64,000 nt of DNA from JAKAVK01 sp964419095 (GCA_964419095.1 CAYQOG010000001.1:27515-91514), one strand, 5' to 3'; shown: positions 40,169 to 49,743, counted from the stretch's first letter. Notes: generated by a model not told the origin, from the sequence alone. Program-made: numbers and translations.

Positions 40169-41686
40169 GTGACTGATGCTATACTAGTTGTGGACCTTGC
40201 AAACAGGCTTAGTGGCAAGGTAATAATCAGCTCCGACATAACCGACGAAGACCTCAAAGGATTCGACATAGAGGCGCTTGCGGGACAGATAGTATCTCAT
40301 TTTGAGGGAAAGGAAGGGGCAAAACTGCTCGATGCCAAAACGCTGAAGGAGATAACTGGCGCAGTGCCGGTTGAAAAGGCTCCCATACAAGTTGAAGTGA
40401 TACGCCCAAGCGGCTACAAGCCCGCAGCCAAGGATGTTGAGGCCGATTACAGGATAAGGAGCGTGGAAATAGACATGGCATCATCGAATGTGGGCGTATT
40501 CACCGATTATTTCAACGACCGGTTCAGGAAGATGCGCGAATTCTTCGGCAATTCGAGGGGGACAAGCCTCGGCAGCATGCTGAACAGCATAGACAGCGTA
40601 AAGCAGTACACGTCAGGAAGGGAGGTCAGCGTACTGGGCATGGTCTACGACAAGATAATAACGAAGAACGGGCACCTGCTCCTCACGATAGAGGATGAGA
40701 CCGGCACTGCAAAGATCCTTTTCATCAAGCCATCGAAGGAGAGCAGCAGGGACCAGATAGACCTGTTCGAATCTTCAAAGAAAATAGTATCCGACGAGAC
40801 AATAGCGATAAGGGGGAAGATATCCGGACCTTTCATAATAGCAAACACTATCCTATGGCCGGACATACCAATAAGATCGAGAAAAGCCACGGAAGACGAC
40901 CTTGCAATAGCATTCCTCTCTGACATACATGTGGGAAGCAAGCTCTTCCAGGAGAAACAGTTCGGCAAATTCCTCTCATGGCTCAATGGAGACCTTGACT
41001 ACAACAAGGAGTTGGCCGGAAAGGTGAAGTATGTCATTGCAGCCGGAGACCTTGTGGACGGAATAGGCGTATACCCAAACCAGGACAAGGAATTGGCGAT
41101 AACTGACATATACGAGCAGTATTCAGTGCTGCTCGACTACATGTCTGCCATACCTGATTACATACACGTATTCCTGCTCCCCGGCAATCATGACGCGGTG
41201 AGAAGGGCCGAGCCCCAGCCCCCACTCGGAGAGGAGCTTATAGGAAAATTCAGGAGGAGCAACATACACTTCGTATCTGATCCTGGCTACGTCACTGTAA
41301 ACGGGCTTAAGATATTGGGGTATCACGGCACATCGCTCGATTCGATAATACAGGGCATCAACGGATGCAGCTACAGCCATCCTGAAGGGGCAATGACAGA
41401 AGTTCTTAAGAGGAGGCACCTCTCTCCAATCTACGGCGACAACCCGATTGTGCCTTCGAAACGCGACCACATGGTGATAGACGAGGTGCCCGACATACTG
41501 CATATGGGCCATGTCCACAAGAACGGCTATTCGGATTACCATGGGACATTGATAGTGAACAGCGGCACTTGGCAGGCGCGAACGGCATACCAGGTGAAAC
41601 TTGGGCATCTCCCCTCGCCGGCGATGCTGCCCGTCTATGAAACGAAGAGCATGATACTGTCCGCTGTCGACTTCAACACGAACTGA
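40169..41686 (+). CDS. polB: DNA polymerase D small subunit (DP1)
   Basis: The 505-residue protein is the exonuclease subunit of the archaeal replicative polymerase PolD. An OB-fold domain (about 145-250) precedes a calcineurin-like phosphoesterase domain, whose motifs LSDIHVGSKLF, AAGDLVDGIG, LLPGNHD, YHGTSLD and MGHVHKNGY supply the metal ligands for 3'-5' exonuclease proofreading. It starts at GTG (40169) and ends immediately before DP2 (41687), so the subunits are co-translated. PolD is typical of Euryarchaeota and DPANN. Confidence 0.95.
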   Translation: MTDAILVVDLANRLSGKVIISSDITDEDLKGFDIEALAGQIVSHFEGKEGAKLLDAKTLKEITGAVPVEKAPIQVEVIRPSGYKPAAKDVEADYRIRSVEIDMASSNVGVFTDYFNDRFRKMREFFGNSRGTSLGSMLNSIDSVKQYTSGREVSVLGMVYDKIITKNGHLLLTIEDETGTAKILFIKPSKESSRDQIDLFESSKKIVSDETIAIRGKISGPFIIANTILWPDIPIRSRKATEDDLAIAFLSDIHVGSKLFQEKQFGKFLSWLNGDLDYNKELAGKVKYVIAAGDLVDGIGVYPNQDKELAITDIYEQYSVLLDYMSAIPDYIHVFLLPGNHDAVRRAEPQPPLGEELIGKFRRSNIHFVSDPGYVTVNGLKILGYHGTSLDSIIQGINGCSYSHPEGAMTEVLKRRHLSPIYGDNPIVPSKRDHMVIDEVPDILHMGHVHKNGYSDYHGTLIVNSGTWQARTAYQVKLGHLPSPAMLPVYETKSMILSAVDFNTN

Positions 41687-44600
41687 ATGATCAAAATGGA
41701 CAACGATGAATACTTCAAGGCGCTCTCTGACGAGTTCTCAGTAGCGTATGGGCTCGCGAACAAAGCCAGAGCCAAGGGATTCGACCCGAAAGAATACGTG
41801 GAGATAAAGCCGGCGCCTGATCTCGCCAGCAGGGTTGAAGGGCTTACTGCAATAGACGGCATCGCAGAGGTGATAAGGAGAAATTTCACCGGCCAGTCGA
41901 GAAGCAAGCTCGCCTTCAGCGTTGTCAAGGAGATGTGCACAGACCCCCAATCAGAGAAGAACGACAAGTTCAAGAGGATCGAGACTGCCGTGAGGGTGGG
42001 CAGTGCGATATTGACTGAAGGCATACTCGTGGCCCCAACTGAAGGCATACAAGCCGTAAGGGGCTACAAGAACGGAGACGGGACTGAATATGTGGCGGTG
42101 GTCTATGCAGGGCCTATAAGGGGAGCAGGTGGAACCGCAGCAGCTCTGTCTGTAGCGCTTGCAGATTATGCGCGCCGATTCTTCAGCATAGGCCCATACA
42201 AACCGACCATGGACGACATCGAGCGCTATGTGGAGGAGGCAGAACTTTATCACACAAGGGCCGCAAGGCTTCAATACCGCCCAAGTGATGATGATATAAG
42301 GGTGATAGCTAGCAACTGCCCCATATGCATAGACGGAGTCCCAACTGAAAAAATAGAGGTAGCAATACACGGAAACCTGACGCGGCTGGAGCTTGATGGA
42401 AAGGAAGTCGCAATCACAAATAGGGTCAGGGGAGGAATTTCGCTGGTTGTGTGCGAAGGAATAGCGCAGAAGGCAAAGAAGGTGCTCAAGGAAGTCAAGG
42501 CTTTCGGGCTGGATTGGGACTGGCTCAACAAGATAATCAAGGTCGAAGTGAAAAAAGTCGAAAGCAACAAGAACACCAGCTTATTCCTCGATGATTTGGC
42601 GGCAGGCAGGCCTATCCTCGCCTACCCTGGATACATGGGGGGATTCAGATTGCGCTACGGAAGGAGCAGGTTCACCGGCATAGCGGCAAAGGGCGTCAGC
42701 CCTGCGACCATGATACTCACAATGGGTTTCATAGCGACTGGAACGCAGATGAAGATCGAGATGCCTGGAAAGGGATGCGTGGCACTGCCAGTGGACTCTA
42801 TAGAAGGTCCATTCGTGAAATTGAGAAATGGCAGTGCGATGCGTGTAAACGACGCTGAGACGGCCAACAAGATAAAGGATGAAGTAGAGGAAATAATATC
42901 GCTGGGCGACATACTCGTCACATACGGCGATTTCAGAAAATCCAACACTCCGCTCCAGCCCACGAGCTATGTGGAGGAATTGTGGTCCGCGCAGCTGGCC
43001 GAGAAAGGGTATTCAAAGAATACGGATCACCAGCAGATAACATTCGAGGAAGCATACGAAATTTCCTTGGAGTACGGAGTGCCTATGCATCCCAAATTCC
43101 TCTTCGAGTTCCAGGCTGCAAGCAAAGAGACCCTTGCTGAGATAACCCTTGCGATAATCAGGAGCGGCAAGATTACCGCGGATAGGCTCTCGAAAGTCGA
43201 TCTGCTTCAGATGGGTCTTGCAGCCGACTCAAAGAGGGCTCTTGAGCTGATGTGCGTGCCTCACGATTATGCAGATGGCACAGTTTCGATCAAGAAGGAT
43301 TATGCGCAGGCGCTTCTTTCATGCCTCGGTTTCGTTTCGGGAAAGGAAGGCACCATAAATGTCAACGAACTTGTTCTGGACAAGTTCTCATCTCCTGCAA
43401 CCGACACAATAGCCCTGGTAAACAGCATAGCCCCATTCGCGGTAATGAAAAGATCCACATTCATAGGCGCAAGGATAGGAAGGCCGGAGAAAGCGCGAGA
43501 GCGATTGATGAAACCCTCGCCCAACGTCCTCTTCCCGATAGGCTATTACGGCGGAAAGGACAGGAATGTATCCTCTGCATATGCCATCGATGCAAAGAAG
43601 TTCAAGTCGGGGCTAAAATCCGAAATAGCAAGGTACAGGTGCCCGGGCTGCAAGCTGATCATAGAGACAAGGTACTGCTACGATTGCGCCAAGCGCGCCT
43701 ACATAGAGAGCAAATGCCCGGGCTGCGGAAGGATCACCTCAAGCGATAAATGCGAGAACTGCGGAACTACGCCCACAGTCTATGAAGAGCGCGATGTCAA
43801 CCTCGCGAAAATGGTATCAAACGCGCTGAAGACGCTCCGGGTCTCGAAGATGCCTGACCTGATAAAAGGCGTCAAAGGCCTAACCAACGAGGGAAGAATA
43901 GCAGAACCATTGGAGAAGGGAATACTCAGGTCAATGTACCACGTCCACATGTTTAAGGACGGCACCGCGCGTTTCGACGCTACAGATGCGCCTCTTACGC
44001 ACTTCTACCCGTCAGAGATAGGAGTGGGCGTGGAGAAGCTGCGCAGCCTCGGGTACACAAAGGATTATCTTGGGAACGAATTGACCGATACAGGCCAACT
44101 GGTGGAGATGCGCCATCAGGACGTGGTGCTCAACAAGAGGGGCCTCGAGAACATGCTGCAGATAGCAAAGTTCACCGACGACCTGCTCGAAAGGTTCTAC
44201 AAGCTGCCCCGATTCTACAACGCCGTATATGCCCAGGACATGATAGGGGCTTTGGTTATATCACTCTCGCCGCACACCTCGTGCGGAGTGCTCAACAGGA
44301 TAATAGGATTTACATCTGCGAATGTAGGATTCGCGCATCCCTACATAATATCCGCAAGGAGAAGGAACTGCGACGGAGACGAGGACACGACAATGCTGCT
44401 GATGGACGCGCTGATAAACTTCTCAAAGGACTACCTTCCCCAGAGCGTGGGAGGGACCATGGATACGCCGCTGATATTGACCCTGAATGTAAAGCCTGAC
44501 GAGGTTGACGACGAAGTCCACGCCATGGAGGTTGTAAAGGCTTACCCTCTCTCATTCTACAACAAGACCTACGATTATGCATCGCCTTCAGAGGCCGAGC

Positions 44601-45139
44601 TTGAGCTCGTGGAGAACAGGTTGCGCGATAAGAGCGTATACTACGACATAAACTTCACGCATGGATCATCAGCAACCGCAGTCTCTGCATCTCCGAGAAG
44701 GAGCCTTTACGCTGAGCTCAAGACAATGCAGGAGAAAGTCGATGCGGAGTTCAACATAATGGACAGGATCTATGCCGTTAACAAGAGGGACGCAGCAAGG
44801 AGAGTGATATCGAGCCACTTCATGCCAGACCTGATAGGCAATCTGCACTCTTTCTCAAGGCAGACCTTCAGGTGCTCGTCATGCAACGCCAAGTTCAGGA
44901 GAGTGCCACTCTCCGGCAAGTGCACCAGGGACGGGGGAAAGCTCCTTCTCACCATATCCAAGGGAGGGATAGAGAAATATCTCCAGATGGCGATAGCCCT
45001 CGCAGACAGATATGACCTTGACGCATACATAAAGCAGAGGCTCTCACTGGTCAAGGACGAGATAGACACGATCTTCGGAAAGGACGAGCTCGATCTGACT
45101 GCGACAGAGGGCCAGTTCAGCCTTACAAAGTACTTCTAA
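41687..45139 (+). CDS. polC: DNA polymerase D large subunit (DP2)
   Basis: The 1150-residue polymerase subunit has the long N-terminal domain (about 1-300), the catalytic double-psi beta-barrel region, four C-x-x-C pairs in about 650-700 (CPGC, CYDC, CPGC, CENC), and the active-site motif RRRNCDGDED (about 890-900) with the metal-binding acids. A second zinc-type module lies near the C-terminus (CSSC). The extreme C-terminus QFSLTKYF matches a PIP box for sliding-clamp binding. No intein interrupts it, although DP2 is often a target of inteins. The ATG at 41687 follows DP1 directly; a Met three codons later is also possible. Confidence 0.97.
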   Translation: MIKMDNDEYFKALSDEFSVAYGLANKARAKGFDPKEYVEIKPAPDLASRVEGLTAIDGIAEVIRRNFTGQSRSKLAFSVVKEMCTDPQSEKNDKFKRIETAVRVGSAILTEGILVAPTEGIQAVRGYKNGDGTEYVAVVYAGPIRGAGGTAAALSVALADYARRFFSIGPYKPTMDDIERYVEEAELYHTRAARLQYRPSDDDIRVIASNCPICIDGVPTEKIEVAIHGNLTRLELDGKEVAITNRVRGGISLVVCEGIAQKAKKVLKEVKAFGLDWDWLNKIIKVEVKKVESNKNTSLFLDDLAAGRPILAYPGYMGGFRLRYGRSRFTGIAAKGVSPATMILTMGFIATGTQMKIEMPGKGCVALPVDSIEGPFVKLRNGSAMRVNDAETANKIKDEVEEIISLGDILVTYGDFRKSNTPLQPTSYVEELWSAQLAEKGYSKNTDHQQITFEEAYEISLEYGVPMHPKFLFEFQAASKETLAEITLAIIRSGKITADRLSKVDLLQMGLAADSKRALELMCVPHDYADGTVSIKKDYAQALLSCLGFVSGKEGTINVNELVLDKFSSPATDTIALVNSIAPFAVMKRSTFIGARIGRPEKARERLMKPSPNVLFPIGYYGGKDRNVSSAYAIDAKKFKSGLKSEIARYRCPGCKLIIETRYCYDCAKRAYIESKCPGCGRITSSDKCENCGTTPTVYEERDVNLAKMVSNALKTLRVSKMPDLIKGVKGLTNEGRIAEPLEKGILRSMYHVHMFKDGTARFDATDAPLTHFYPSEIGVGVEKLRSLGYTKDYLGNELTDTGQLVEMRHQDVVLNKRGLENMLQIAKFTDDLLERFYKLPRFYNAVYAQDMIGALVISLSPHTSCGVLNRIIGFTSANVGFAHPYIISARRRNCDGDEDTTMLLMDALINFSKDYLPQSVGGTMDTPLILTLNVKPDEVDDEVHAMEVVKAYPLSFYNKTYDYASPSEAELELVENRLRDKSVYYDINFTHGSSATAVSASPRRSLYAELKTMQEKVDAEFNIMDRIYAVNKRDAARRVISSHFMPDLIGNLHSFSRQTFRCSSCNAKFRRVPLSGKCTRDGGKLLLTISKGGIEKYLQMAIALADRYDLDAYIKQRLSLVKDEIDTIFGKDELDLTATEGQFSLTKYF

Positions 45140-45151
45140 CCGTATTGCTTT

Positions 45152-45580
45152 TCATGGCTGGGTACTAATGCCCCTTACCCACGGTGCCACTCTAAAATGC
45201 TCAAGAGCGCTTGGCGCATTCCCGCTTAGTATGCCAACCATCATGTTACTGTGTATCTCTGAATACGCATTCATCTTTATGCCTTCCAGCCGAGCATCCA
45301 GTTCGTCAAGCGCCTTAACCTCGCTAGTAAATGAGCATTCCAGTTGCTCTACCTGCCCAAGCCTCGCGTTTGCAGCGGCAGGACTGCCTTCACCCTCCCT
45401 GAGCTTCTCCATGTGCTCATGGAGCGCAGTTCCATCCCTGTAAAGCATCTGCACGGTCGCTTCCATTTCTATATCAAGATCGATGTGCCTGAACGTCCTG
45501 CCGACCACCTCCGTGAACTCCTGCCGACTCATCCTCCTGTTCCATACCTGGTCAAGGAATTCCCTCGCCACTGGTCGCAT
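45152..45580 (-). CDS. predicted helical protein, unknown
   Basis: The 142-residue protein is almost entirely helical with many Glu and Leu (EFTEVVGRTFRHIDLDIEMEATVQMLYRD ... LEGIKMNAYSEIHSNMMVG). I do not recognise a family. A TATA element (TATTTATAAATAG, minus, about 45600-45612) lies 20-30 bases before the ATG at 45580, so a leaderless transcript is expected and the gene is likely real. It is convergent with DP2 (12-base gap). Confidence 0.6.
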   Translation of the reverse strand: MRPVAREFLDQVWNRRMSRQEFTEVVGRTFRHIDLDIEMEATVQMLYRDGTALHEHMEKLREGEGSPAAANARLGQVEQLECSFTSEVKALDELDARLEGIKMNAYSEIHSNMMVGILSGNAPSALEHFRVAPWVRGISTQP

Positions 45581-45662
45581 GAATCTCTCTGAGCTAAAGC
45601 TATTTATAAATATTTTCTACAAGTCCAGCGCACCATGGCTAAATTGCCAAAGCCTGCCTTGT

Positions 45663-45782
45663 TTATAATCCGCAGAGGAGCCCGACTCCTGCGCTGCACA
45701 ACGCCGGGAATACTATGCTGAAGAAGACAGCGATTATCACTATCACCACCAGTATTTCCAGTACGACTTTCACTACGTTCAT
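45663..45782 (-). CDS. 39-residue membrane peptide
   Basis: A short frame reads MNVVKVVLEILVVIVIIAVF then FSIVFPALCSAGVGLLCGL. It is one long membrane helix with a short cysteine/glycine-rich end. It fills most of the gap between two minus-strand genes (stop at 45663, start at 45782) and is preceded by a weak GGTG. No family is known to me. The strongly hydrophobic reading makes chance less likely, but proof would need conservation or a peptide. Confidence 0.45.
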   Translation of the reverse strand: MNVVKVVLEILVVIVIIAVFFSIVFPALCSAGVGLLCGL

Positions 45783-45821
45783 ATAGACACCATTAAACTG
45801 CTTCCAATAAGTTTATTAACG

Positions 45822-47156
45822 CTATCCTGACTTGCGGTATCTCCTTGAATTCACTGTCTTTATGGCATCCTCCAGTATGTCAAGCCCTTTTTCCAATGTG
45901 GATTGCGGTATCGTCAGTGCTGGTATTATCCTTATCGTGGATTCGCCTGCGGGAAGGAGCACAAGCCCCTTGTAGAAGCACAGCTTGAGTATCTCTTCCC
46001 TCTCTGCCGCCGCAGGCTCCTTGGTCTTCTTGTCCTTTACAAGCTCCACTCCAACCATGAGCCCCAGTCCTCTCACATCTCCTACAAGCTCATATCGCTC
46101 CTTCATCTCGCTGAGCCTCTTCATTGCAAACTTTCCTTTGGCAAGCGCATCATTCTCAAAGCGTTTCATGTTCCTCTTGACGTAGAGGAGAAGCGCTTCA
46201 GCCCCTGCTACCGCGGCCATGTTCCCTCCAAAAGTATTTGAATGCGCCCCCGCCGGTATGTCACCCAGCGAGCTTCGCGTAATCGTCGCTCCCATCGGCA
46301 GCCCTCCTCCTATGGCTTTTGCCATGGTATAGATGTCCGCCTCGACCTTGAAATTGCTAAGCGCAAGGAATTTACCTGTTCTCATATACCCTGCCTGCAC
46401 CTCGTCATCGACAAGAAGGATTCCGTTGTCGGATGCTATCTCCCTGACGCCCTTTACAAACTCCTTTGGAGGGACTATGTAGCCTCCTTCGCCCTGCACC
46501 GGTTCCATGAAAATCGCAGCCACCTCCTTGGGCGCTACATCCTTGGCCAGCGTATACTTCTTGATGTAGTCCACGCACTCCATCCCGCAGGATGGATACT
46601 CCTTGCCGAAAGGGCATCTGTAGCAGTAGGCGTATGGAGCATGAACCACCGAGTTGAACGGGCCGAAATGGCTCCTCTGCGAGACCTTCGAGGACGTCAT
46701 CGAGAGGGATCCATAGGTGCGCCCATGAAATGAGTTGTAGAATGCAAGGACATACTGTCTTTTTGTGAATAGTTTTGAGAACTTGAGCGCCGCCTCGTTC
46801 GCCTCGGTGCCTGAATTGGAGAAAAAGAGCCTGCCAAATCCTTTCGGGAACATCGTGAGCAGGTTTTCCGCGAATCTCACCGGCCGCTCCGCATAGAAAT
46901 CCGTGAAAGCCGCATGCGTTATCCTCTCAACCTGCCTCTTTATCGCGTTCTTCACGAGTCTGTTCTCATTGTTTCCGAAATTGAAGACGTCTATGAACGA
47001 GGTGAAGTCGATGAACTTGTTGCCCGAAATGTCATATATGTAAGCGCCATCCGCGCTCTCGACAACCAGGGGATAGGGCTCGCGTGTCGTCGTCAGCATC
47101 ACCCTCTTGTCCCTTTTTATCACGTCCCTTATCTTCTTGGTAACCTTGATCGGCAT
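45822..47156 (-). CDS. class III aminotransferase (GABA/ornithine type)
   Basis: The 444-residue PLP enzyme has SGTEANEAALKFSKLFTKRQYVLAFYNSFHGRT, IFMEPVQGEGGYIVPP, LLVDDEVQAGYMRTGKF (PLP-binding Asp) and MAKAIGGGLPMGA with the Schiff-base lysine. A cysteine group YCYRCPFGKEYPSCGMEC lies in the middle, as in archaeal 4-aminobutyrate or basic amino acid aminotransferases/racemases. It moves an amino group to 2-oxoglutarate, or racemises, with a substrate that cannot be told. The gene is followed on the same strand by the 39-residue peptide. Confidence 0.88.
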   Translation of the reverse strand: MPIKVTKKIRDVIKRDKRVMLTTTREPYPLVVESADGAYIYDISGNKFIDFTSFIDVFNFGNNENRLVKNAIKRQVERITHAAFTDFYAERPVRFAENLLTMFPKGFGRLFFSNSGTEANEAALKFSKLFTKRQYVLAFYNSFHGRTYGSLSMTSSKVSQRSHFGPFNSVVHAPYAYCYRCPFGKEYPSCGMECVDYIKKYTLAKDVAPKEVAAIFMEPVQGEGGYIVPPKEFVKGVREIASDNGILLVDDEVQAGYMRTGKFLALSNFKVEADIYTMAKAIGGGLPMGATITRSSLGDIPAGAHSNTFGGNMAAVAGAEALLLYVKRNMKRFENDALAKGKFAMKRLSEMKERYELVGDVRGLGLMVGVELVKDKKTKEPAAAEREEILKLCFYKGLVLLPAGESTIRIIPALTIPQSTLEKGLDILEDAIKTVNSRRYRKSG

Positions 47157-47250
47157 ACCAGCTACTACAATACCTGCATATTTATTCCTATCTGGAAAGG
47201 GAAAGGCAAATGGTATTTAAGCATGCCCCGTGTATCATATCCGTGAGCGC

Positions 47251-47838
47251 ATGGACCTTTGGCCGGCATATGGAAGGGAAGCAAAGAACCAGAATCTCGG
47301 CAAGTCGCGGCTGGTCCTTAAGACGGGCAACAGGCATCATACCTCGCTCGTGATGGTCCGGGATGCGGCAATGGAACTGGAGCTCAACAAGGCGATTTCC
47401 GTCTCATTCTCCGAAAGCGCGCGCTACATACTCGCAAAGCAGATAACCTACGACATGCTCATCTCCATATACGATGTCAACAAGAGGAACGCAATCGCTA
47501 TGCGCATAACGCAGCAGCTTACCGAGAATGCGACAAGCAAGATAACAGCTGAGATAAAGAAGAAGGGCATGAAGAACATCGAGATAAGGATAATCGGGAT
47601 GCAGGGCATCGATCCCGCAACCCAAGGGGCCGTTGACAAGATAAGGACGCATGTTCCAGGCAGGCTGATGGAACTCGACCTATTCGGCAACGAGGTGCGC
47701 CACATAGCACTGGACCTGAAGACCGGGGCAAGCTATGACCTGCTTACCGAAAACAGGCATTACGGCCCTGCCGAGCTGATAAACAACAATTCTGCCGGAG
47801 ACTTTGCGCAGAAAAGGTCAGAGCTCGCTTTTGTGTAG
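47251..47838 (+). CDS. unknown conserved-looking protein
   Basis: The protein has 195 residues from MDLWPAYGREAK. It opens with a basic segment, then reads TGNRHHTSLVMVRDAAMELELNKAISVSFSESARYIL, a helix-rich stretch and a beta segment MKNIEIRIIGMQGIDPATQGAVDKIR. I do not recognise the family. The ATG at 47251 is chosen because a TATA-like TATTTAAGC (about 47213-47221) would start transcription near 47240-47245, downstream of the GTG at 47230. Its 3' end overlaps the convergent ThpR gene by 21 bases. Confidence 0.62.
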   Translation: MDLWPAYGREAKNQNLGKSRLVLKTGNRHHTSLVMVRDAAMELELNKAISVSFSESARYILAKQITYDMLISIYDVNKRNAIAMRITQQLTENATSKITAEIKKKGMKNIEIRIIGMQGIDPATQGAVDKIRTHVPGRLMELDLFGNEVRHIALDLKTGASYDLLTENRHYGPAELINNNSAGDFAQKRSELAFV

Positions 47839-48345
47839 CTCCTCGTATGCAGGACCATCGGAAGCGAGAGTGCTCTTTTTCAAAGTTATCGAGTCAACCG
47901 AAAAGGTCCCGAAGTCAAAATCCTCATATTCTGTAGCGAGCTCCGTGAAGGCGCGTCTGTCCCTCATGCCCCTGACCCTTGCTATCGTTGCGTGGGGCAC
48001 AAACCTCTCTTCTTCCTTTATGTTGAGCCCTTTCAGGAGGGCATTATGCAGACGCGTGATCCTATCAGCTCCAACACTCACGCCAACATACACAACGCGA
48101 ATCCGCTCTGGCTTGAAGAAACCGATGCCATGGAGCGTAACTTCGAACTTTCCTGTCCTCAGCGAATCCATCGCTGCGGTTATACGTGCGACCTCCTTCT
48201 CTTCTATCTCTCCAAAAAACTGCAGAGTTATGTGCAAAGCACTCCCATTCACAGTAGTGACATCCCTGAAAGCAAAGTACTTCGATGCATCAAGAATCCT
48301 CTTCTTTACCTCATCTGGCATCTCAATCGCAGCGAAGACCCTCAT
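47818..48345 (-). CDS. thpR: RNA 2',3'-cyclic phosphodiesterase
   Basis: The 175-residue protein is of the 2H phosphoesterase superfamily (LigT/ThpR). Its two catalytic H-x-T motifs are HITLQFFGEI (about 39-48) and HATIARVRG (about 121-129), each preceded by a strand. It hydrolyses 2',3'-cyclic phosphate ends of RNA. The start MRVFAAIEMPDEVKKRI matches the family. It is divergent from the tRNA-binding protein at 48384. Confidence 0.92.
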   Translation of the reverse strand: MRVFAAIEMPDEVKKRILDASKYFAFRDVTTVNGSALHITLQFFGEIEEKEVARITAAMDSLRTGKFEVTLHGIGFFKPERIRVVYVGVSVGADRITRLHNALLKGLNIKEEERFVPHATIARVRGMRDRRAFTELATEYEDFDFGTFSVDSITLKKSTLASDGPAYEELHKSEL

Positions 48346-48383
48346 GAATATATAATGAATTGCTCAATCTTAAATACGGTTTC

Positions 48384-48716
48384 ATGGTTACGTTCGAGGA
48401 ATTCGCCAAGCTCGACATAAGGGTAGGGAAGATTCTCCAGATAGAGGACCATGAGAAGGCAAGAAAGCCTATGTACAAGCTGCTTATCGATTTCGGCCAG
48501 GAGATAGGCCAGAGGACGATAATAGCCGGGATAAAGGCAAGGTATCCTAAGGAGGAGCTGAAGGACAAGAAGGTAGTGTGCATAGTGAACCTGGATCCGA
48601 AGGTCATAGCAGGGGAGGAATCCTACGGGATGGTACTCGCTGCAGGAGATGACATGGAGACGCTTTCGCTGCTTACCGTTGACAAGGACATACAGGAAGG
48701 GAGCAGGGTGAGATGA
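48384..48716 (+). CDS. tRNA-binding OB-fold protein (CsaA/Trbp111 type)
   Basis: The 110-residue protein opens VTFEEFAKLDIRVGKILQIEDHEKARKPMYKLLIDFGQEIGQRTIIAGIKARY. This is the EMAP-II-like OB fold found in CsaA, the C-terminus of MetRS and Arc1p, which bind tRNA or act as chaperone partners. It is a stand-alone domain here. An ATATATAATG (about 48346-48355) is a plausible TATA element and supports the ATG at 48384 over an upstream one at 48360. The next gene begins 4 bases later. Confidence 0.9.
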   Translation: MVTFEEFAKLDIRVGKILQIEDHEKARKPMYKLLIDFGQEIGQRTIIAGIKARYPKEELKDKKVVCIVNLDPKVIAGEESYGMVLAAGDDMETLSLLTVDKDIQEGSRVR

Positions 48717-48720
48717 TTTT

Positions 48721-49311
48721 ATGATATTAGTGATTGTAGGTCTGCCAGGTTCAGGGAAAAGCACTGCAGCGCAACTGCTCCGCGAGGACGGCTTCAAGGT
48801 AATAGAACTCGGAGACATATGGAGGGACCTGCTGAGAAAATACAAAATACCCCGCAATGACCCAAAGGCGACAAGGGAGTTCACAAAGAATCTCAGGCTC
48901 AAATACGGAAAAGACATCTACGCAAAGCACGCATACAGGCTCGTCAAGGGATCAAAAGAAGACATAGTCATAATGGGAGTGAGGAGCACCTACGAGATGG
49001 ACTATTTCAGGAAGCACATGAAGGACATTGTAGTAATTGCGATAACCTCCCCGCTTAACACACGTTTCAAGAGGCTCCAGAACCGGGCAAAGCCCGAGGA
49101 TCCAAAGACCCTTAAGGACTTCATCTGGCTGAATACACGTGAAAAGAGAGGGTTCCTCTCCGCAAAGAAGGAGGAGAAGCACGGAGTCATGGTACTGATA
49201 AAGAGCGCCGATTACGTAATATCAAACACTTCTACTGTGGGGGACCTTGAGGACGACCTAGAGAATGCCATAGAGGGCGCAAAAAAGCAAGTGCCTGCAG
49301 GCAAGCCTTAA
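48721..49311 (+). CDS. UPF0200-type P-loop nucleotide kinase-like protein
   Basis: The 196-residue P-loop protein contains LVIVGLPGSGKSTAAQLL (Walker A), ELGDIWRDLLRKYKIPRNDPKATREFTKNLRLKYG and IVIMGVRSTYEMDYFRKH, and matches the archaeal UPF0200 family of predicted dephospho-CoA-kinase-like or nucleotide kinases. The D-P-K-A-T-R-E-F segment is a family hallmark. The substrate is not established to my knowledge. It follows the tRNA-binding gene by 4 bases. Confidence 0.85.
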   Translation: MILVIVGLPGSGKSTAAQLLREDGFKVIELGDIWRDLLRKYKIPRNDPKATREFTKNLRLKYGKDIYAKHAYRLVKGSKEDIVIMGVRSTYEMDYFRKHMKDIVVIAITSPLNTRFKRLQNRAKPEDPKTLKDFIWLNTREKRGFLSAKKEEKHGVMVLIKSADYVISNTSTVGDLEDDLENAIEGAKKQVPAGKP

Positions 49312-49333
49312 CGCTGAAAAGTATGCGGATGAG

Positions 49334-49362
49334 CGTGCCCCCATCCCCTCCACACGGGCACG
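49334..49362. terminator. convergent hairpin (possible terminator)
   Basis: CGTGCCC (49334-49340) and GGGCACG (49356-49362) form a 7-base inverted repeat with a 15-base loop in the gap between the converging kinase-like and winged-helix genes. Archaeal transcripts commonly stop at U-tracts, which are not prominent here, so a terminator role is uncertain; the hairpin is clear. Confidence 0.4.
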
Positions 49363-49365
49363 ACA

Positions 49366-49701
49366 TCACGCATGTATCTGTGCTATCCCACTCACATCCC
49401 GATTCACCCCGCCTACTGGCATCATGCTGCCCCTCAGTAACTTCATCCCACCCTCTGTAAGCGCTAATGGCCTGTACTCATCACCCTTCTCCGTGAAGCT
49501 GAGTATTCCCTTCTCCTTGAGCTTCTTGAGCGTGTACCAGATGCCGCTCTGCGACATTCCGTAGGCCGCTGAAGCGTATTCCACGAACTCCGTTGCCGTA
49601 GGTATCTGGTTCAGCCCGATCTCAGCGAGGAGCACAACCTCCTTCTCGCTAAGCCTGATTCGCCCAGAGTCTTCGCTATATTGTTTTTTGTCCACTTGCA
49701 T
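49366..49701 (-). CDS. winged-helix transcription regulator
   Basis: The 111-residue protein contains one winged helix (about 15-85): RIRLSEKEVVLLAEIGLNQI, TATEFVEYASAAYGMSQSGI and WYTLKKLKEKGILSFTEKGD, with the wing following. The C-terminus LTEGGMKLLRGSMMPVGG is short. It resembles PadR/ArsR-like regulators, but no ligand-binding part is visible. An inverted repeat covering the expected promoter (49744-49779) suggests autoregulation. Confidence 0.72.
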   Translation of the reverse strand: MQVDKKQYSEDSGRIRLSEKEVVLLAEIGLNQIPTATEFVEYASAAYGMSQSGIWYTLKKLKEKGILSFTEKGDEYRPLALTEGGMKLLRGSMMPVGGVNRDVSGIAQIHA

Positions 49702-49743
49702 AAAGCACCACCAGAAAAAAGAGCTTTGAGAGACTTTATGCAG

